This document shows positions 34,043 through 37,379 of a stretch of DNA of 37,379 nucleotides, piece by piece. How positions within the stretch are numbered: the stretch's first letter is position 1; the number at the start of each line of letters is the position of its first letter. Both the position numbers and the translations under genes were made by a program. Source of the DNA: Gammaproteobacteria bacterium UBA2168 (GTDB lineage Bacteria > Pseudomonadota > Gammaproteobacteria > Pseudomonadales > Azotimanducaceae); assembly GCA_002327525.1 (NCBI GenBank), contig DCWG01000025.1:1-37379 (forward strand), written 5' to 3'. A model generated the notes under the pieces. That model had not been told where the DNA came from and made no database searches. It worked only from the letters and a program-made list of their open reading frames with translations.

Positions 34043-34604
34043 GTACGAATCGCGCGAGCGCACCATTCTGCTCACCATCGCCCGCCGCTCCATCGAACAC
34101 GGTATTCGTGAGGGAATTCCCCTCCTACCTGAAAGCGACACACTGCCCGACTCGCTGACACGAATCCGGGCGTCTTTCGTCACGCTGCGCAAGGCAGACG
34201 ACCTTCGCGGCTGCATCGGAACGCTGAACGCTCATCGCCCTCTCGCGGAAGACGTGGCCGGCTCCGCTTTTTCCAGTGCTTTTCGCGATCCCAGATTTCC
34301 TCCACTGCGGGAGCGGGAATTTGCCGGTTTGAGCATCGAAGTTTCCGTTCTCTCTCCGATGCAGCCCCTGTTCGTTACCAGCGAAGCGGAACTTCTGCAC
34401 GCATTGCGGCCCGGCATCGACGGACTCGTGATCGAAGAAGGCAGCCACAGCGCTACTTTTCTACCGACAGTATGGGAGAGCCTTCCCAAACCGCGGGCCT
34501 TCGTGAACGAACTCAGGCGCAAGGCAGGGCTGCCCGAGGACTATTGGTCCGCGAATCTGGCGCTGCATACATATCACACAGAAACCTTCGCAGGTCCTGC
34601 CTGA
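34020..34604 (+). CDS. amrA: AmmeMemoRadiSam system protein A (AMMECR1 domain)
   Basis: A 194-residue AMMECR1-domain protein. The family motif LRGCIGTL lies at 62-69, followed by FRDPRFPPLREREF and GLSIEVSVLSPMQPLF, IDGLVIEEGSHSATFLPTVW and the C-terminal AGLPEDYWSANLALHTYHTE. The molecular role is unknown. The start overlaps the Memo gene: ATG 34020 or ATG 34029, before the Memo stop at 34040-34042. The frame is open upstream to 33969 but that part lies inside Memo and is not family-like. Overlap implies translational coupling. With the radical SAM and Memo genes it makes the full system in three genes over 2.6 kb. Confidence 0.93.
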   Translation: MALMHSPEYESRERTILLTIARRSIEHGIREGIPLLPESDTLPDSLTRIRASFVTLRKADDLRGCIGTLNAHRPLAEDVAGSAFSSAFRDPRFPPLREREFAGLSIEVSVLSPMQPLFVTSEAELLHALRPGIDGLVIEEGSHSATFLPTVWESLPKPRAFVNELRRKAGLPEDYWSANLALHTYHTETFAGPA

Positions 34605-34702
34605 GAGGATACGGCGGCCATGGGTTGAGGCACACAATGCTCGCTATGATGACCTTCCAAATACAGGTTGTAAGGGCTTTGTCTTGGTTATAGGCAATTA
34701 CA

Positions 34703-34960
34703 TTGACTTGTACCCGGAGCCGCATCGACGCCATCGAAGATGTGTCCGAAGATCTGTTCGACGAATGGCGTTCCGAAACGGAACAGATCACCAACGCCAG
34801 ATCGCGTACCTCGAGCACGCGCCAGCTACAGGCATCGGAACGCAAGTACGCGGCACTGATTAAAGCCATGCGCCGCGCCGAGGCCAGCATGGACCCCGTG
34901 CTCACATCGTTTCGCGACCATGTCCTGGCCCTTAAGCACAATCTGAACGCCCAGGCCCAC
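34703..34960 (+). pseudogene. DUF2959 protein, internal remnant
   Basis: The frame reads RIDAIEDVSEDLFDEWRSET, RTSSTRQLQASERKYAALIK and AMRRAEASMDPVLTSFRDHV, LALKHNLNAQA. This is the helical, coiled-coil middle of DUF2959 proteins, which are about 210 residues, predicted to be exported, and of unknown function. The N-terminal signal and first helices, about 80 residues, and the last helices are missing. After about 34960 the open frame continues with no likeness to any family (HCSERPRASDN). ATG 34703 falls right before the domain without a ribosome site and so is probably chance. Confidence 0.6.
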
Positions 34961-35126
34961 TGTAGCGAAAGGCCGAGGGCTTCTGACAACATCCAGACTT
35001 CACTCATTCACTCGCTTGTTGCCCGGGACATACTTCCGCCGAGCGGCTTCGTGAGAGAAATGTTGATAAAATGGGCGTCGGGCAGGAATCGGGAGACCGA
35101 GCGCTCGTACGCTCGCAACATTCACT

Positions 35127-37379
35127 ATGTGCAGAATCAACTCACAAACACTCGTGAGGAGTTTGGTTTTGACAGCGTTCCTCGCACTTTCGAGCCATTC
35201 CGCCGCTGCCATCTTTTCATCCACGCTGCCCGCCAGCCGAAGCGTTCACACGGGTAGTCTCGCTACGCTTTTCGCGACGGTGGTCTCCTCCTCCGACAGC
35301 ACACTCACCAACTGCTCTGTCTCCGTCGCCACATCACTGGACGCCACTTTTTCGTATCAGACAACTGACCCGGCGACCAATCAGCCGGTCGGCCAACGCG
35401 ACACGCCGGTGGACATCCCTCCGGGTGGGTCACAGAGTTTCGTGTTGGGACTCACCGCCAACTCAGAGACTCCAACCACGCAGGTAGAATTCGCCTTCCA
35501 CTGTGACAACGATGGCCCCGCTCCAGTTGTTCCCGGGCTCAATACGCTGCTGTTCTCCGCAAGTACGCTCCCCGCCCCGGACATAATAGCGCTCGCCGCC
35601 ACTGTCGGCGGCAACGGCGTGTCCGAGGCTCCGAAGGATGATGGGTTCGGCTTTTTCACCATTGCCACGATCAACCTCGGTGCCGCCGCGACAGTGGACG
35701 TCGAGGCGGTGGTTGCGGACAACAGCGATCTGCTGTCCACTATCCTCCTGTGCGAAACGGATGCGAGCGGCGCCTGTATCAGCGGTCCACACCCGTCTCC
35801 CATCACCGTCACCGTCCCGCGCAACGCCACACCCACCTTTGCCGTGTTCTTCAACAGCGCGACAAAGGTCTCTTTCGATCCCGCGCGTAACCGATTGTTT
35901 CTGAACTTCAGAGAAGGTGCCGCCATTCGCGGTTCGACCAGCGTGGCTTTTCGAGGCGGTGGAGAATCGATACGTTTCGAGAACGCTGGACACCCCACGT
36001 TCATGAGCCCGCATGCCCGGCCAATTACCGTCAGCGGCGGGTTGGTCTACGCAGCCAACACACCGGCAGACACGGTAGACGTCATCGACACGGCAACGCG
36101 CGCTATCGTCAGGCGCATCAACGTCGGCATCGACCCGGTGGGCCTCGCCGTGCGTCCGGACGGCAGGGAGATCTGGGTAGCCAACCACGTCTCGGACACT
36201 GTGAGCGTGATCGACACCGACGCCACGAGTCCGACGTTTCACGAAGTAATTGCCACAGTACAGGCAATCGACGACACAACGTTCTCCACCCGTTTCGACG
36301 AGCCCGTGGGCGTTGCTTTTGCCAACACACACAAAGCCTACGTGGCGCTCTCTCCCGGCAACGAGATCGCGGTGGTCGACACCGACACCTACACTGTGAC
36401 CGACCGCCTGCCGGTACAAGCGCAGGATCCACGGGCAATCGTCGTGCGCGATGGTCGTCTGTACGTCGTTGCGTTCGAGTCGAACAACCAGACCCAGCTT
36501 TCCGGATGCACCCCGGAGAAAATCGACGGCGACACCTGCACCTTCGATGCGGTCGAGCACGTGTTCACCAACAACAACGTACTCTCGACGCACTACAACG
36601 CGGACATCGTTAAAAACAACGCGATTCCGGACCGGGATCTGTTCGTCTTCGATACCACGAACGACCAGCTGATCGACACCGTGGAAGGTGTCGGTACGCT
36701 TCTGTACGGCCTCGACGTGGACAGCAACGGCCGGGTGTTCATCTCCCAGAGCGATGCCCGCAACGATGCGAACGGCAAAGCCGGCACGCGCAAACACGGC
36801 CTCGCGGAAATGGAAAATCGCGCGTTTCTCAATCAGATAACACGTATCGATTGCGATACCGGCTGCGGGCAACACGCCTTCTTCGATCTGGAGCCGAGAC
36901 CGCCGGCGCATCCGGCCCCTGGCATGGCACTAGCTACGCCATTTGCGATCCGCGTAAGCGAAGACGACAGCATGCTCATCGTCACTGCCGCCAGCTCCAA
37001 CAAGCTGTTCACCCTCGACCCCGGTACCGGTACCGTGCTCGACCGCATTGAGGTCGGAGCCATTCCTCGTGGTATCGCCCTGCAATCGGCACCGGATGGC
37101 GCCCCCCTCAGCGCCTGGGTGCTCAATGTCGGCGACAACAGCGTAACTCTGGTCGACCTCTCAGCACCACCGGAACTGAGTGTTACAGCCACGATCACCC
37201 TGGACGATCCAACCCCCTCGGATGTCAAGCAGGGACGCCTCGCGTTCAATGACGCCAACGCCTCGACCACCAGCACCTTTTCCTGCGAAAGCTGCCACCC
37301 CGACGGGCATACGGACCAGCTCACCTGGGTACTAGACACCCCCATCTGCGACGTGGCGGGTTGCACCCAGATACCGCCG
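35127..37379 (+). CDS. Secreted YncE-like beta-propeller protein with CxxCH heme motif, incomplete at the window end
   Basis: One frame is open from ATG 35127 to the window edge, 751 codons without a stop. It starts with a signal peptide (RSLVLTAFLALSSHSAAA, cleavage near residue 28). Residues 30-230 are beta-rich, with an Ig- or adhesin-like character (VEAVVADNSDLLSTILLCET). Then come propeller blades of the YVTN/YncE type: GIDPVGLAVRPDGREIWVAN, SDTVSVIDTDATS, and GNEIAVVDTDTYTVTDRLPV. Near the edge is a c-type heme motif CESCH (720-724), with PDGHTDQLTWVLDTP, as in MauG/di-heme peroxidase-like proteins whose partner domain would lie beyond. The product is expected outside the cytoplasm. No ribosome site is clear. 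A long antisense frame over 35463-36911 is its shadow. Confidence 0.8.
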   Translation, partial: MCRINSQTLVRSLVLTAFLALSSHSAAAIFSSTLPASRSVHTGSLATLFATVVSSSDSTLTNCSVSVATSLDATFSYQTTDPATNQPVGQRDTPVDIPPGGSQSFVLGLTANSETPTTQVEFAFHCDNDGPAPVVPGLNTLLFSASTLPAPDIIALAATVGGNGVSEAPKDDGFGFFTIATINLGAAATVDVEAVVADNSDLLSTILLCETDASGACISGPHPSPITVTVPRNATPTFAVFFNSATKVSFDPARNRLFLNFREGAAIRGSTSVAFRGGGESIRFENAGHPTFMSPHARPITVSGGLVYAANTPADTVDVIDTATRAIVRRINVGIDPVGLAVRPDGREIWVANHVSDTVSVIDTDATSPTFHEVIATVQAIDDTTFSTRFDEPVGVAFANTHKAYVALSPGNEIAVVDTDTYTVTDRLPVQAQDPRAIVVRDGRLYVVAFESNNQTQLSGCTPEKIDGDTCTFDAVEHVFTNNNVLSTHYNADIVKNNAIPDRDLFVFDTTNDQLIDTVEGVGTLLYGLDVDSNGRVFISQSDARNDANGKAGTRKHGLAEMENRAFLNQITRIDCDTGCGQHAFFDLEPRPPAHPAPGMALATPFAIRVSEDDSMLIVTAASSNKLFTLDPGTGTVLDRIEVGAIPRGIALQSAPDGAPLSAWVLNVGDNSVTLVDLSAPPELSVTATITLDDPTPSDVKQGRLAFNDANASTTSTFSCESCHPDGHTDQLTWVLDTPICDVAGCTQIPP

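Noticed and set aside
35463..36911. A 482-codon open frame on the minus strand
   Set aside because: The plus strand carries a signal peptide, propeller blades and a CxxCH motif over the same bases. The antisense product is repetitive and unlike any protein family.
1..37379. Amber (TAG) recoding across the window
   Set aside because: Several in-frame TAGs occur in decayed genes, but intact or normal gene ends also use TAG (284-286, 26153-26155, 13421-13423), and TGA and frameshifts break other genes. Decay explains the data better.
1..37379. CRISPR arrays, IS elements, integrase or attachment sites, tRNA or rRNA genes
   Set aside because: No regularly spaced repeats, transposase or integrase motifs, or structured RNA patterns were seen on reading. 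Diverged short RNAs cannot be excluded without a computed search.

Overview
The window looks like chromosomal DNA of a GC-rich proteobacterium, probably a gammaproteobacterium. It carries many acyl-CoA, short-chain dehydrogenase and enoyl-CoA hydratase family genes, Shine-Dalgarno-led starts, an outer-membrane DUF5916 barrel, lipobox and Sec signal peptides, and no rRNA, tRNA, phage or transposase genes that I can see. The assignment is inferred from gene content only. The gene mix (beta-oxidation-like enzymes, phytanoyl-CoA dioxygenase pieces, VOC and SnoaL proteins) resembles lipid- or steroid-degrading marine and host-associated lineages.

Layout. 0-3.2 kb: the end of an unrecognised gene, decayed SnoaL and phytanoyl-dioxygenase pieces, then two enoyl-CoA hydratase/isomerase genes. 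3.2-4.4 kb: an Nramp-like transporter (minus). 4.4-9.9 kb: a truncated ferredoxin-reductase remnant, a lone xanthine-dehydrogenase-type molybdenum subunit, and a rifampin-phosphotransferase-like PEP/ATP enzyme. 10-13.4 kb: a short-chain dehydrogenase, a cytochrome c-PQQ dehydrogenase fusion, and a wrecked acyl-CoA dehydrogenase. 13.4-18.3 kb: a quinone oxidoreductase, a truncated SDR, a PaaG-like isomerase behind a perfect palindrome, an M20 deacylase and an RhlG-like SDR. 18.4-19.5 kb: fragments of three genes. 19.6-25.4 kb: the DUF5916 outer-membrane protein facing a single-chain acyl-CoA carboxylase. 25.6-30.4 kb: small secreted proteins, a quinone oxidoreductase/methyltransferase pair, and several broken genes (VOC, hydrolase, lipoprotein, GST). 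30.7-34.6 kb: an MFS transporter and a complete AmmeMemoRadiSam set. 34.7-37.4 kb: a DUF2959 remnant and a large secreted beta-propeller protein that runs off the window with a CxxCH heme motif near its end.

The main result is the density of broken genes. About thirteen loci are recognisable remnants, against roughly twenty-one apparently intact genes. The lesions are of several kinds (nonsense codons, frameshifts, lost N- or C-termini, two headless genes back to back), so assembly error alone is an unlikely cause. Two otherwise intact genes also have a good Shine-Dalgarno placed in front of ATC or ATA instead of ATG. I read this as a genome losing redundant catabolic genes, as happens after a change of lifestyle. 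Intact systems include carboxylation and beta-oxidation of acyl-CoAs, periplasmic PQQ/heme oxidation, and the widespread but functionally unsolved AmmeMemoRadiSam system. I found no clearly new multi-gene system. The best candidates for novelty are the incomplete propeller-heme protein at the right edge, the palindromic operator at 16.06 kb, and the orphan molybdenum hydroxylase subunit.
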